Assembly (NCBI GenBank): GCA_964409635.1 | Contig: CAYPEL010000110.1 | Coordinates: 1-9,517, forward strand | Direction of reading: 5' to 3' | DNA length: 9,517 bases | From: CAYPEL01 sp964409635 | Lineage (GTDB): Bacteria; Pseudomonadota; Gammaproteobacteria; DSM-19610 | Shown here: one piece after another, positions 1 to 6,419 of the stretch | Numbering within the stretch: the stretch's first letter is position 1 | Layout of the letters: each line of letters begins with the position of its first letter | Translations under genes and position numbers: made by a program | Notes under the pieces: model-generated | Seen by the model: only the letters and a program-made list of their open reading frames with translations | Told to the model about the DNA's origin: nothing | Databases searched by the model: none

Positions 1-1249
1 CAAAAACCACCCAGCCCTGCCCTGCTTCCAGCGCTCCCAGCCCCAGATACCATTTGCTGATAAAGCCAGCCAGTGGTGGTGCACCGATCATGCCGAGGGC
101 GCCGACCGTGAAGGCCGCCATGGTCCAGGGCATGCGCCGTCCGACGCCGTTCATTTCGCTGATTTTGTGGATTCCTAAGGTCTCGGCAAGGTTGCCGGCG
201 CAGAAAAACAGGGTGATCTTCATTACGCCCTGATGCACCAGGTGCACCAGACCGCCGATGGTCGCAATCGGGCCGACAATCGCAATGCCGAGAATAATAT
301 AGGAGACCTGGCTGATTGTGGAATACGCCAGCCGGCGCTTCAGGTCATCCTGGAACAGCGCCCGCATCGAACCATAGATGATGGTCATCGCCGCGACTAT
401 TGCCAGTGGCAATGTCACCCCCAGACTGGCACTGAACTCAATGCCATACACGTCGTAGACCACCCGCACGATACCGAAGGCGCCCGCTTTCACCACTGCC
501 ACCGCATGTAACAAGGCGCTGACCGGCGCGGGTGCAACCATGGACTGTGGTAACCAGCCATGCAGGGGTATTAATGCCGCCTTCACACCCAGTCCTGCAA
601 TCAATAGCACGAAGATGACAATGAACGCCGGATGATACGAGCTATCCAGCGAGGACAAGAACCCCTGGGGCGTGAATTCCAGCGTGCCAGTCAGGGCATA
701 CAACCACAGGGTGCCGACCAGTATCAAGGCACCGCCTGCGAGCGTATAGATAAGATACGTACGCCCGGCCTTACGCGCTGCTTCGGTTCCCCGGTGCACA
801 ATCAACGGATAGGTGGCCAGCGTCAGCAATTCATAAAACAGCAGAAAGGTAATCAGATTGCCGGCCAACGCCAATCCGATGGTTGCGGTTACGCACAGGC
901 TGAAGAACCCAAAAAAGCGGCTGCGATGCGGCGAGTCCTCGAGATAACCAATGGCATAGACGGTCGTCACCAGCCACAGCACGGTGGACAGGGTGACGAA
1001 CAGCATCGACAGGGCGTCGGCACGCAATACCAGATCCAGCCCGGGCAACAGCGGCAGCCGGGTCTCGTAATGATGGCCGTGAAAAACGCCCCAAATCATC
1101 ACCCCGACCAGCACCAGTTTGAGTACCGCACCGGTCAGATTCAAAGTGGTGCGGGTTGCAACGCGCTCCTCGGGTAAAAAGAAAATGACCAGCCCGGGCA
1201 ATAAGGAACTGGCAACAATTAACAGCGGCAACCAGGCATCCCAGTTCAT
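1..1249 (-). CDS. Second MrpD/NuoL-like proton-translocating antiporter subunit (partial, C-terminus off the left edge)
   Basis: The frame is open from an ATG at 1249 to the window edge, giving 416 residues and no stop. It is a polytopic membrane protein of the complex I antiporter family (NuoL/M/N, MrpA/D; Proton_antipo_M). Visible family landmarks are the TM5 glutamate in FYELLTL (E140), the TM7 lysine in GVKAALIPLHGWLP (K223), the segment APAPVSALLHAVAVVKAG with K254, and K344 in HQGVMKITLFF. These charged residues form the proton path in this family. A GGGAG sequence lies 10 bases before the ATG, and an in-frame TAG at 1295-1297 rules out a longer start. The gap to the upstream mrpD is 97 bp and holds no gene I can see. 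It differs clearly from the mrpD gene next to it, so it is a paralogue, not a recent duplicate. It may stand in for the missing N-terminal module of MrpA. Confidence 0.93.
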   Translation of the reverse strand, partial: MNWDAWLPLLIVASSLLPGLVIFFLPEERVATRTTLNLTGAVLKLVLVGVMIWGVFHGHHYETRLPLLPGLDLVLRADALSMLFVTLSTVLWLVTTVYAIGYLEDSPHRSRFFGFFSLCVTATIGLALAGNLITFLLFYELLTLATYPLIVHRGTEAARKAGRTYLIYTLAGGALILVGTLWLYALTGTLEFTPQGFLSSLDSSYHPAFIVIFVLLIAGLGVKAALIPLHGWLPQSMVAPAPVSALLHAVAVVKAGAFGIVRVVYDVYGIEFSASLGVTLPLAIVAAMTIIYGSMRALFQDDLKRRLAYSTISQVSYIILGIAIVGPIATIGGLVHLVHQGVMKITLFFCAGNLAETLGIHKISEMNGVGRRMPWTMAAFTVGALGMIGAPPLAGFISKWYLGLGALEAGQGWVVF

Positions 1250-1346
1250 CGTTCTTGCGCTCCCTGCGCCCGCAAATTGACGTACAAGGATGGACTAATA
1301 CCGTGATGGCATGGATGCCAAAGAGCGGCGAGTGCGTCCATGCACG

Positions 1347-2789
1347 TCATCCGGCACCCTCCCCGCCAAAGGGCAAGCCGATCTCCATCAGTGCCAGCGG
1401 CCCGGGTGCGACCAGACCCAGCAAGATGGCAGCCAGTGCCAGTGCCAGCGCGGTCCACTCCATGGTGGCAGGCACCGTTCTGACTTCATGGCTGACCTCA
1501 GCCTGGGTAAAGGCATAACCAATCACTTTGAAAATATAAGCAGCGGCCAGCAACCCACCCAAAATCAGGATGATCACCCACCACCACTGACCGTTGCGCA
1601 GCGCGGTTTCAAGCAATAGCCACTTACCGATAAATCCACCACTGGGTGGCAAGCCCATGAGACTGACGCCCGCCAAAGCAAATGCCGACAACGACAGCGG
1701 CAGACGTTGTGCGACCCGGTCGAGATCCGCTATGCGGTCATGTCCGCTGAAATGCAGAATATTACCGGCCGCCATGAACATGGCTGCCTTGGCCAGAGCA
1801 TGGGATAGCAGCATATAAAGAGAACCCTGCCAGCCAATAATGCTCGCCAGCGGAAAGGCCAGAAACAAATAACCGATTTGTACGACGGTCGAATAGGCGA
1901 TCAACAATTTGAGTCGCGTCTGACGCAGTGCCTGAATTCCGCCCCAAAGAACAGCGCATGCACCGAGTAGTCCCAATAAATTTCCGAGTGCAACATCACC
2001 CGGCGGAAACACCTCCAGCCACAAACGCAAGAAGATATAAAACGATGCCTTCACCACCAGGGCCGACAACAGTGCGCTCACCGGTGCCGGCGCGCTGGCA
2101 TGGGCTGGCGGCAACCAGAAGTGCAACGGGAACAGCGCGGTCTTGAGCAACAGGCCAGCACTCATCAGACCCAGCGCTGCCCACACAGCAGGTGACGCTT
2201 CCATCCGCTGTGCGATTGTCGCGATGTCGACACTGCCAAAGCTGTGGTAGAGCAGTGCAACCCCGAGCAGGAAGAACAACGAACCCAGCAGACTGACCAA
2301 CAGATAGCGCATGGCCGCGGTCAAGGCATCCGCACCACCGGCCAATGCCACCAGCGCCACGGCCGCCAGTCCCAGTAATTCCAAAGTGACATAGAGATTG
2401 AAAATATCCGCAGACAGAAACAGGGCATTCAGTGCAGCCCACAGAAACAACCACAACGGCCAAAAGACGACGGATTGTTTAGCTTCGAAATAGCCGCTGG
2501 AATAGACACTGATGCCCAAGCCCACCACTGCCGTCATCATCAGCATCAGCAGACTCAAACCATCCGCATACAGGTCGATGCCTAATGGCGCGCCCCAGCC
2601 ACCGATGGCATAGCGCTGAGCACCCTGCTCTACTAATTGCCAACCGAGTCCGGCCACGCATGTAACGATAGTGATTGCGGTAACCAGACCCAGCGGCGCG
2701 CTGCGCCGTGGCCATAGAAAACAGACCATAGCACCGACCAGCGGCAACACGATGACCACCACTACCCAGGGGATATCCTGCGTCGACAC
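1347..2789 (-). CDS. mrpD: Monovalent cation/H+ antiporter subunit D (MrpD/MnhD)
   Basis: 480-residue polytopic membrane protein, the normal size for MrpD. It carries proton-path residues seen in the family: E137 in NLYVTLELLG, K216 in LLLKTALFPLHFWLPPAH, K247 in SALVVKAS and K336 in HALAKAAMF. The Glu and first Lys correspond to the residues known to be essential in Bacillus MrpD. GGFIGKW near 384-390 is also typical. The start is GTG at 2789, only 6 bp after the mrpC stop, so translation is probably coupled. The product is expected to be one of the cation/proton-translocating units of the hetero-oligomeric Mrp complex in the inner membrane. The ORF ends in a short glycine-rich tail (PFGGEGAG) that looks non-functional. 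The subunit assignment is firm. The transported cation (Na+, Li+ or K+) cannot be read from the sequence. Confidence 0.95.
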   Translation of the reverse strand: MSTQDIPWVVVVIVLPLVGAMVCFLWPRRSAPLGLVTAITIVTCVAGLGWQLVEQGAQRYAIGGWGAPLGIDLYADGLSLLMLMMTAVVGLGISVYSSGYFEAKQSVVFWPLWLFLWAALNALFLSADIFNLYVTLELLGLAAVALVALAGGADALTAAMRYLLVSLLGSLFFLLGVALLYHSFGSVDIATIAQRMEASPAVWAALGLMSAGLLLKTALFPLHFWLPPAHASAPAPVSALLSALVVKASFYIFLRLWLEVFPPGDVALGNLLGLLGACAVLWGGIQALRQTRLKLLIAYSTVVQIGYLFLAFPLASIIGWQGSLYMLLSHALAKAAMFMAAGNILHFSGHDRIADLDRVAQRLPLSLSAFALAGVSLMGLPPSGGFIGKWLLLETALRNGQWWWVIILILGGLLAAAYIFKVIGYAFTQAEVSHEVRTVPATMEWTALALALAAILLGLVAPGPLALMEIGLPFGGEGAG

Positions 2790-2795
2790 CGCGCG

Positions 2796-3104
2796 CTACT
2801 CCGGCGGATCTTCGGCAAGTTCGGCGCGACCCGTTTCTGCTTGCACCCGCAGTATCAACGCAAGCGCCAAGGCAGTAGCAGAAATAGCAACCACGATACC
2901 GGTGATCACCATGGCGTGGGGCACCGGATCAGGCGACACCCCCGCTGTGCGCCCGCTTAACGCCACCAGCACCAGGAATACCCCGCTGCCCATTACATTC
3001 AGCGCCAGGATTTTGCGCAACAAATGCGGGTGGATGATCAGCGCATACAGGCCCAGGGTGAACAGCCCGACCCCGACCAGCGCATAGAGAAACACCGGGC
3101 TCAT
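2796..3104 (-). CDS. mrpC: Cation/H+ antiporter subunit C (MrpC/MnhC, NuoK-like)
   Basis: 102-residue protein with three predicted membrane helices, matching MrpC/MnhC in length and layout and related to NuoK of complex I. The best signature is DPVPHAMVITGIV at 59-71, followed by a hydrophobic helix and a charged tail. An in-frame TAG at 3123-3125 limits the start to the ATG at 3104. No strong ribosome-binding site is visible. It follows the MbhE-MnhB gene after a 109 bp gap that holds no convincing gene, and precedes mrpD by 6 bp. In the family it packs between the antiporter-like subunits and the small subunits. Confidence 0.93.
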   Translation of the reverse strand: MSPVFLYALVGVGLFTLGLYALIIHPHLLRKILALNVMGSGVFLVLVALSGRTAGVSPDPVPHAMVITGIVVAISATALALALILRVQAETGRAELAEDPPE

Positions 3105-3213
3105 CGCTGCTGCGCCTGACCGCTAGGGATAGCGGGAATACCGGAAATCCACAAAGACGTGCAAATGCCGAGACGGCATGGTTGCCAATGAGCGACAAGT
3201 GCGACCATACAGG

Positions 3214-3897
3214 TCATCGACGTAGCTCCACCTCAGGACGACCGCCGAGGAATAGCGCCGTCAATGTAATCGCGATGGATAGGGTGGCCGCTGCTTCAAT
3301 TATCAGTATCAGCGCACCTGCGAATGGCAGAGGATATTCCAGCAACCGCCCGCCCACGACGATCAACGCCATACCCACTACAACAAACATCCCAAGACCC
3401 GCTACCAGAATGATACGCAATGCTAGCCCCGAAAGTCTTGCCTCTGGACGCCAACCAATTAGCGACAATAGCACTCCCGCCGCCGCCAATACCGCGCCGG
3501 CCTGAAAGGCACCGCCTGGTGCGTGGGCACCGGCCCATAACAGGTAACCAGCCACCAGAATCAGCAGCGGAACCAGCAGGCGTGACAGACTGTCGAGTAC
3601 CGGCCCCGGGGATGACTCGCGCCATTTCGGGATACCGCCGAGTGACCAGACCCCAAGCAGGGCCAGCAACAGCACTCCCATTTCCAGCAAGGTGTCATAA
3701 CTACGGAAGTTAAGCAGCACAGCAGTTACCGGATTGCTGACGCCGCTGGTTACAAGGTTTGCCGCCACCGCCTCACTCAAACCGGGTGTCTGTGCTGGCA
3801 GGGACAACACCGCATATCCTAAACCCACTGTTAGAACGGACAGCAGTGCTACTAGCAAGCCACGAAACGGCATTTGATTATCATCAGCCCTGGTCAT
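3214..3897 (-). CDS. mrpB: MbhE-MnhB fusion: cation/H+ antiporter subunit B with an N-terminal MrpA-tail (MbhE) domain
   Basis: 227 residues from the ATG at 3897. The N-terminal third carries the MbhE signature FRSYDTLLEMGVL at 64-76, which in Bacillus forms the C-terminal end of MrpA. From about residue 102 the protein is an MnhB domain, with GAHAPGGAFQAG at 123-134 and four or so helices. So MrpA tail and MrpB are one polypeptide here, whereas they are separate proteins (MbhE, MbhF) in the archaeal Mbh complex. The frame is open up to 3984, but those extra residues overlap the upstream gene and are charged and cysteine-rich, so I chose 3897, which overlaps the DUF4040 gene by 14 bp. An alternative ATG lies at 3873, just past that gene's stop. 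Neither has a clear ribosome-binding site. Expected role: structural and ion-conducting part of the Mrp antiporter membrane complex. Confidence 0.9.
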   Translation of the reverse strand: MTRADDNQMPFRGLLVALLSVLTVGLGYAVLSLPAQTPGLSEAVAANLVTSGVSNPVTAVLLNFRSYDTLLEMGVLLLALLGVWSLGGIPKWRESSPGPVLDSLSRLLVPLLILVAGYLLWAGAHAPGGAFQAGAVLAAAGVLLSLIGWRPEARLSGLALRIILVAGLGMFVVVGMALIVVGGRLLEYPLPFAGALILIIEAAATLSIAITLTALFLGGRPEVELRR

Positions 3898-4195
3898 GAA
3901 GTTCAGCTTCGTTGTTATTCTTAGGCGACATCTTTGTTGCATTCCCTGACTCAAGTTTTGCCAATGCAGCCAACAACAAGGCACCGGTCAGGCCCGCGCC
4001 GATAGCGGCCTCGGCAAGGGCAACATCTGGCGCATCGAGCCTTACCCATGCCAGCGCCATCAACAGCCCGAAGGCGATGAACAGCACAATGGCGCGGAAC
4101 AGATCCGGACTCGCCAGCGCGAGCCAGGCCAGCCACAACAAGGTAAATCCCAGCGTGCTGTCAAACGCCAATTGTAAAAAAGTCATCGCTTCCAT
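3884..4195 (-). CDS. DUF4040/MbhD-like subunit (MrpA C-terminal fragment as a separate gene)
   Basis: 103 residues, three helices and a charged, asparagine-rich C-terminal tail. The central block, FRAIVLFIAFGLLMALAWVR (33-52) followed by LDAPDVALAEAAIGAGL (53-69), is the DUF4040/MbhD signature, found within the C-terminal part of large MrpA proteins and as a free subunit in Mbh-type complexes. The ATG at 4195 is preceded by AAGAGG about 9 bases upstream, which supports it. A second in-frame ATG at 4186 makes an ATGA overlap with the mrpG stop and is a real alternative. Its position between mrpG and the MbhE-MnhB gene matches the Mbh order (A, B, C, D, E, F). A separate MbhD together with the absence of a long MrpA is the main sign that this operon is of the split type. 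Confidence 0.9.
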   Translation of the reverse strand: MEAMTFLQLAFDSTLGFTLLWLAWLALASPDLFRAIVLFIAFGLLMALAWVRLDAPDVALAEAAIGAGLTGALLLAALAKLESGNATKMSPKNNNEAELHDQG

Positions 4196-4491
4196 GGCGT
4201 GATACCTCTTTGCCGCGCTGCTGCTGCCACCAGATGAGCGACACTGGCGCCTGCGAGTAATACCAATAACCAGATCAGCAACAACTTGCCCACCACCGCC
4301 CAGGACCCCGCCTGCAGGGCGAGCCCGGCCACCACCAGTCCCAAACCGACATTGTCGGCCTTGGTCAACGCATGTAAACGGGTATAAACATCCGGAAAGC
4401 GCAACAGGCCGACGGTACCTGCCAGAAAGAATACCGCCCCGGCAAGCAACAGAAACAAGGTGAGTAATTCAGTTACCCGCATTGTTATCAT
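4183..4491 (-). CDS. mrpG: Cation/H+ antiporter subunit G (MrpG/MnhG)
   Basis: 102-residue small membrane protein with three helices. The signature GTVGLLRFPDVYTRLHALTK at 25-44, followed by ADNVGLGL at 45-52, is diagnostic of MnhG/MrpG. The ORF overlaps the mrpF end by 23 bp if the ATG at 4491 is used, or 14 bp from the ATG at 4482 (Met4); both are plausible and the choice is not decided by a strong ribosome-binding site. The gene end overlaps the next gene (DUF4040) by 13 bp. Tight overlaps show an operon with translational coupling. Confidence 0.94.
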   Translation of the reverse strand: MITMRVTELLTLFLLLAGAVFFLAGTVGLLRFPDVYTRLHALTKADNVGLGLVVAGLALQAGSWAVVGKLLLIWLLVLLAGASVAHLVAAAARQRGITPWKR

Positions 4492-4747
4492 CCCGGACTG
4501 CCCACGCGCGCCTCACGAAAGCAACGGCGGATACCGCTGCCAGCAGTCCAAACACCAATGCCACGTCACGTAATGGCGGGTGATCAAACGCCTGCGACAA
4601 CAGCAGCACACAGGCAACTGCAGTGGTGCCGAATAACTGAGCGGCGAGCATGCGATCCGCGGCTGTCGGGCCTTGCAGAACACGCCACAGCCCCGCTAAC
4701 AATGCCAACAGGAGAAACAGTGCCATACCCAGGTAAAGGGAATCCAT
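4469..4747 (-). CDS. mrpF: Cation/H+ antiporter subunit F (MrpF/MnhF)
   Basis: 92-residue membrane protein with three helices, the normal length of MrpF. Recognisable family residues are RVLQGPTAADRMLA at 22-35 and RDVALVFGLLAAV at 60-72, then AFVRR at the end of the last helix. The ATG at 4747 has GAGGA 10 bases upstream. That GAGGA overlaps the TGA stop of the small ORF at 4761-4865, so the two may be translated in a coupled way. It overlaps mrpG downstream. Known role in the family: small subunit needed for assembly and activity of the Mrp antiporter; MrpF has also been linked to bile salt efflux in Bacillus. Confidence 0.94.
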   Translation of the reverse strand: MDSLYLGMALFLLLALLAGLWRVLQGPTAADRMLAAQLFGTTAVACVLLLSQAFDHPPLRDVALVFGLLAAVSAVAFVRRAWAVRDDNNAGN

Positions 4748-4760
4748 GCGCGTTCAGTCC

Positions 4761-4865
4761 TCAACCTTGACCGACGCGACAAAACACGTTGGCTTGACCG
4801 CCAGTGGTGAACAAACAAAGCAGCTCAGGATCTTCGACTAGAAGTATTTTCTTGAAACATTTCAT
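4761..4865 (-). CDS. Small ORF (34 aa) between mrpE and mrpF; possible remnant of a universal-stress-protein gene
   Basis: The 140 bp between mrpE and mrpF is largely filled by a 34-codon ORF, 22 bp after mrpE and 13 bp before mrpF. Its ATG at 4865 has a good ribosome-binding site (GAGG, 6 bases before the ATG). The N-terminus MKCFKKILLVEDPE resembles by eye the start of UspA/UspE-like proteins (first beta strand, then D-P); a response-regulator start is a weaker alternative. The rest (VFCRVGQG at the end) matches nothing I know, and the protein is far shorter than either family (about 140 or more). It could be the stub of a gene with an internal deletion, kept because it couples translation between mrpE and mrpF, or a true small protein. 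Function unknown. Confidence 0.45.
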   Translation of the reverse strand: MKCFKKILLVEDPELLCLFTTGGQANVFCRVGQG

Positions 4866-4887
4866 ATCACACCTCACCCCTGTATCT

Positions 4888-5421
4888 TCACATCAACTCA
4901 AGTCGAAACACGCTAGCCACCTGCTTCTCCAACACTCTCAATTCCTCGGTGACGGCACTGGTTTCGTCGAGCACATGAACACGCAGGCATTCTTCGTCCA
5001 GCTCGACACTCAAAGTGCCCGGCAATAAACTCACGGTATTCGCCATAAACACCCGAGGCAGGCCCGGCGGCAGTCGGAGCCTGTAGTCAAACAATCCCGG
5101 TGAAATGAGTAGCCGCGGATGCAAAGCGCGTCTGGCCACGTCCACACCACCCCGTAGCGAGTGCCAGAGAAAAAACGGGATAAAGCGAGCGGTCCCGGTC
5201 AAGGACCAGGCAAAGGGAGGCAGTAACACTACACTGACCAGCGCCGCAAACAGTACCACCGGCGCACCAACCATCCATGAATCCATTGCGCCGTCAGTGA
5301 GTATCCACCACAGCGAGGTAAACAGAGCGGCACGTAACCCTCCGGTCAGCAAGTGGATCATCACCGAGTCACGGGGTATGGGCTCTAAACGCTGTTTTCG
5401 ATCAACTGTACGCATAATCAT
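4888..5421 (-). CDS. mrpE: Cation/H+ antiporter subunit E (MrpE/MnhE)
   Basis: 177 residues: two or so N-terminal membrane helices (about 28-72), then a cytoplasmic domain. MnhE signatures are clear: FFLWHSLRGGVDVARRAL at 83-100, ISPGLFDYRLRLP at 106-118, ANTVSLLPGTLSVEL at 127-141 and VHVLD at 148-152. It is the first large gene of the operon, as in Mbh-type clusters. The ATG at 5421 forms an ATGA overlap with an 11-codon leader ORF, which favours it; ATG at 5415 and at 5361 (Met21, giving the more usual 157 residues) are alternatives. DNA upstream becomes sharply more AT-rich, so the operon promoter should lie between 5454 and about 5540, but no clean -35/-10 pair can be named. Confidence 0.93.
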   Translation of the reverse strand: MIMRTVDRKQRLEPIPRDSVMIHLLTGGLRAALFTSLWWILTDGAMDSWMVGAPVVLFAALVSVVLLPPFAWSLTGTARFIPFFLWHSLRGGVDVARRALHPRLLISPGLFDYRLRLPPGLPRVFMANTVSLLPGTLSVELDEECLRVHVLDETSAVTEELRVLEKQVASVFRLELM

Positions 5422-5453
5422 TCCAACATGATCGATAAAGGGCTTTCATTCAT
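5418..5453 (-). CDS. Putative 11-codon leader ORF ahead of mrpE
   Basis: An ATG at 5453 opens the peptide MNESPLSIMLE and ends in a TGA whose first bases overlap the mrpE ATG (ATGA, 5418-5421). A GGGGGA sequence lies 8 bases before the ATG, a better ribosome-binding site than mrpE itself has. This arrangement would let ribosomes that finish the leader restart at mrpE. An ORF this short can occur by chance, so this is an inference from spacing and the overlap only. Confidence 0.35.
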   Translation of the reverse strand: MNESPLSIMLE

Positions 5454-5539
5454 ACGTCAGTTCCCCCATAACTAAAAAATTCGGCGATCAGAATATTACA
5501 GTCCTTATACCATAATTTGCGGTTATTTGTTATTCGTTT

Positions 5540-5677
5540 TTACCCGACCTTACCCACATGCCGTTTAAGTTGTCTATGACGCTGCAGCCAACTCAGTGTC
5601 AGGGCAGGGCTCCGAGCGTCAGGCATGCCTAGCGTGGCCAGTTCAAGCCACCTGACCCAGACAAACGGGTTAATCAT
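5540..5677 (-). CDS. Doubtful 45-aa ORF in a GC-rich island
   Basis: A 45-codon minus-strand frame (start MINPFVWVRWLELATLGM, end LKRHVGKVG) occupies a GC-rich island inside AT-rich DNA. It is rich in Trp, Arg and Leu and matches no family I recognise. The start codon sits in the arm of the hairpin at 5676-5697, and no ribosome-binding site is apparent, so it may be the remnant of a longer gene or the transcript of a structured element instead of a protein. The frame stays open upstream of the ATG for about a dozen codons. Confidence 0.2.
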   Translation of the reverse strand: MINPFVWVRWLELATLGMPDARSPALTLSWLQRHRQLKRHVGKVG

Positions 5678-5697
5678 GCCGGGCACTACCCCGGCAT
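5676..5697. repeat. Perfect 8-bp inverted repeat (hairpin)
   Basis: ATGCCGGG at 5676-5683 pairs with CCCGGCAT at 5690-5697 around a 6-base loop. The stem is strong, but neither strand has a T-run directly after it, so it is not a standard Rho-independent terminator. It lies at the boundary between the GC-rich island and the RAYT relic. Confidence 0.6.
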
Positions 5698-5711
5698 TAA
5701 AGAAAAGATGA

Positions 5712-5995
5712 GCGGCTCAGTATACGTTATCAATGATATACCGACAATCTTACTCCGATTCGTCTAACCGTGCTTTATTAACTTTATGCTCTGCTCCGAA
5801 CCGATTTGACACATAATTCGCGAAATTCGGATGCCCAAGTGCGAAAAATTCGGCGATATCAACTAACCTTCCATTCCCCATTTCCTGACAAAGGTAAATG
5901 GCCATGTTTCACACCATGAAACCGCTTCCACGACCGTTTCATTAGAAATGATTAGAATACTTTTATATTACTTGCCTAGGTGACTTGACCCTTTA
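5712..5995 (-). mobile_element. Decayed REP-associated tyrosine transposase (RAYT) element, copy A
   Basis: Two blocks of this stretch match copy B at 6813-7248. Bases 5723-5859 align without gaps to 6825-6961 (about three quarters identical by eye), and 5940-5995 aligns to 7196-7248, the upstream flank of the transposase start including CTAGGTGACTTGACCC. The block between is shorter than in B, so A has lost nearly all of the transposase apart from its C-terminus. The left end (GCTCAGTATACGTT) is eroded compared with the AGGGGTCAAGTTACGTT of copy B. Both copies point the same way. The element is immobile on its own evidence. Confidence 0.7.
5750..5905 (-). pseudogene. RAYT transposase C-terminal fragment (copy A)
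   Basis: From 5905 the frame reads MAIYLCQEMG, then LVDIAEFFALGHPNFANYVS, then NRFGAEHKVNKARL. This matches the C-terminal helix-turn-helix of long RAYT proteins (pattern AIYL..., L.EI...FG, S.VS...RF). The frame stops at a TAA (5750-5752) where copy B has a glutamine codon (CAA), so this copy also has a nonsense mutation; residues homologous to B (YIIDNV) continue after it. The N-terminal Y1 domain with the HUH motif and catalytic tyrosine is absent. Confidence 0.65.
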
Positions 5996-6019
5996 TTTTT
6001 TATCTCTAATCGTCCGGTA

Positions 6020-6166
6020 GTATTTTTTCAAACCATTCTGGAATGCGCCATTGAAGACCACGCGGATATCATCGTTACCGGTGACCTGGCCAGGTTAAAA
6101 CCGGGGAAATATAAGTGTACAGGGGTAATTTCTAAGTCAAAGAGATTTCCAGCCGTCTGCCGATAA
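6020..6166 (+). pseudogene. PIN-domain toxin fragment (C-terminal part, 5' end lost)
   Basis: The plus-strand frame through 6041 reads TILECAIEDHADIIVTGD, then LARLKPGKYKCTGVIS. This fits the C-terminal half of PIN-domain (PilT N-terminus, COG1569-like) toxins, where DD..(I/L)ECA...ADYIVTGD...L..L..Y.GI.I..P..F is typical; the conserved TGD acidic residue is present. In those proteins the domain is an RNase toxin of type II toxin-antitoxin pairs. Here there is no start, the first half with the other active-site acids is missing, and the homologous part begins about 20-40 bp after the end of RAYT copy A, as if the element or a linked deletion removed the 5' part. The last codons run antisense over the end of higA (6132 onward) up to a TAA at 6164. 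No intact partner antitoxin for it is visible. Confidence 0.65.
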
Positions 6167-6419
6167 TCGAAGCGGCTCGGTGCATCATTTCCAAAGAAAT
6201 ACCGGTATTCTCAGGATCGAGCAATCGATTAAGTTGTGAACGGCTGGTATGCATCCGTTCGGCCATTGCGGTCTTACTAAGACACTGTTTATCCATCTCC
6301 TGTTTTATCTGTCGCGCAAGAACCCGTTTTACCGCCAACGCGGTACATTCCTCAAGAAGACCCTCTTCCTTGAGAAAATCGTCAAACCTTGAGCCGGTAT
6401 GTGGATTTTTGTCAGCCAT
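6132..6419 (-). CDS. higA: HigA-like antitoxin, XRE-type helix-turn-helix
   Basis: 95 residues. The N-terminal half is charged and helical (FDDFLKEEGLLEEC at 12-25, then VKRVLARQIKQEM at 30-42). The C-terminal half is an XRE/HTH_37-type DNA-binding domain: LSKTAMAERMHTSRSQLNRL at 47-66, DPENTGISLEMMHRAASIIG at 68-87. It overlaps the toxin gene by 8 bp and follows it, the toxin-first order of higBA. In this family the antitoxin binds and neutralises the toxin and represses its own promoter. The length is normal and the frame is intact, so it is probably functional. The 3' end overlaps, on the opposite strand, the relic of a PIN toxin. Confidence 0.88.
   Translation of the reverse strand: MADKNPHTGSRFDDFLKEEGLLEECTALAVKRVLARQIKQEMDKQCLSKTAMAERMHTSRSQLNRLLDPENTGISLEMMHRAASIIGRRLEISLT

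Larger units (their letters stand above)
5454..5722. other. Intergenic region upstream of the mrp operon
   Basis: No convincing gene. Bases 5454-5545 are AT-rich and would hold the mrpE promoter (minus strand); AT-rich stretches at 5493-5518 could supply a -10, but no matching -35 stands out. Bases 5550-5715 are GC-rich and contain the 10-bp palindrome AGGCATGCCT (5621-5630), a short imperfect stem around GTGGC...GCCAC, the doubtful 45-aa ORF and the 5676-5697 hairpin. I do not recognise the origin of this island. Confidence 0.5.

Noticed and set aside
632..1177. Long plus-strand frame (181 codons) opposite the left MrpD-like gene
   Set aside because: It is Gln/Gly/His-rich, has no family resemblance and is the antisense of a clear membrane protein gene; a GC-rich shadow frame.
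3105..3213. Possible gene in the 109-bp gap between the MbhE-MnhB gene and mrpC
   Set aside because: The only frame covering it (from 3198) runs far into mrpC in another frame and has no membrane-subunit features.
5628..5656. tRNA-like T-arm (GTGGC, CAGTTCAA loop, GCCAC)
   Set aside because: The loop is 8 bases and no anticodon, D-arm or acceptor stem can be folded around it on either strand.
5676..5697. Rho-independent terminator
   Set aside because: The stem is good but no T-run follows on either strand; kept only as an inverted repeat.
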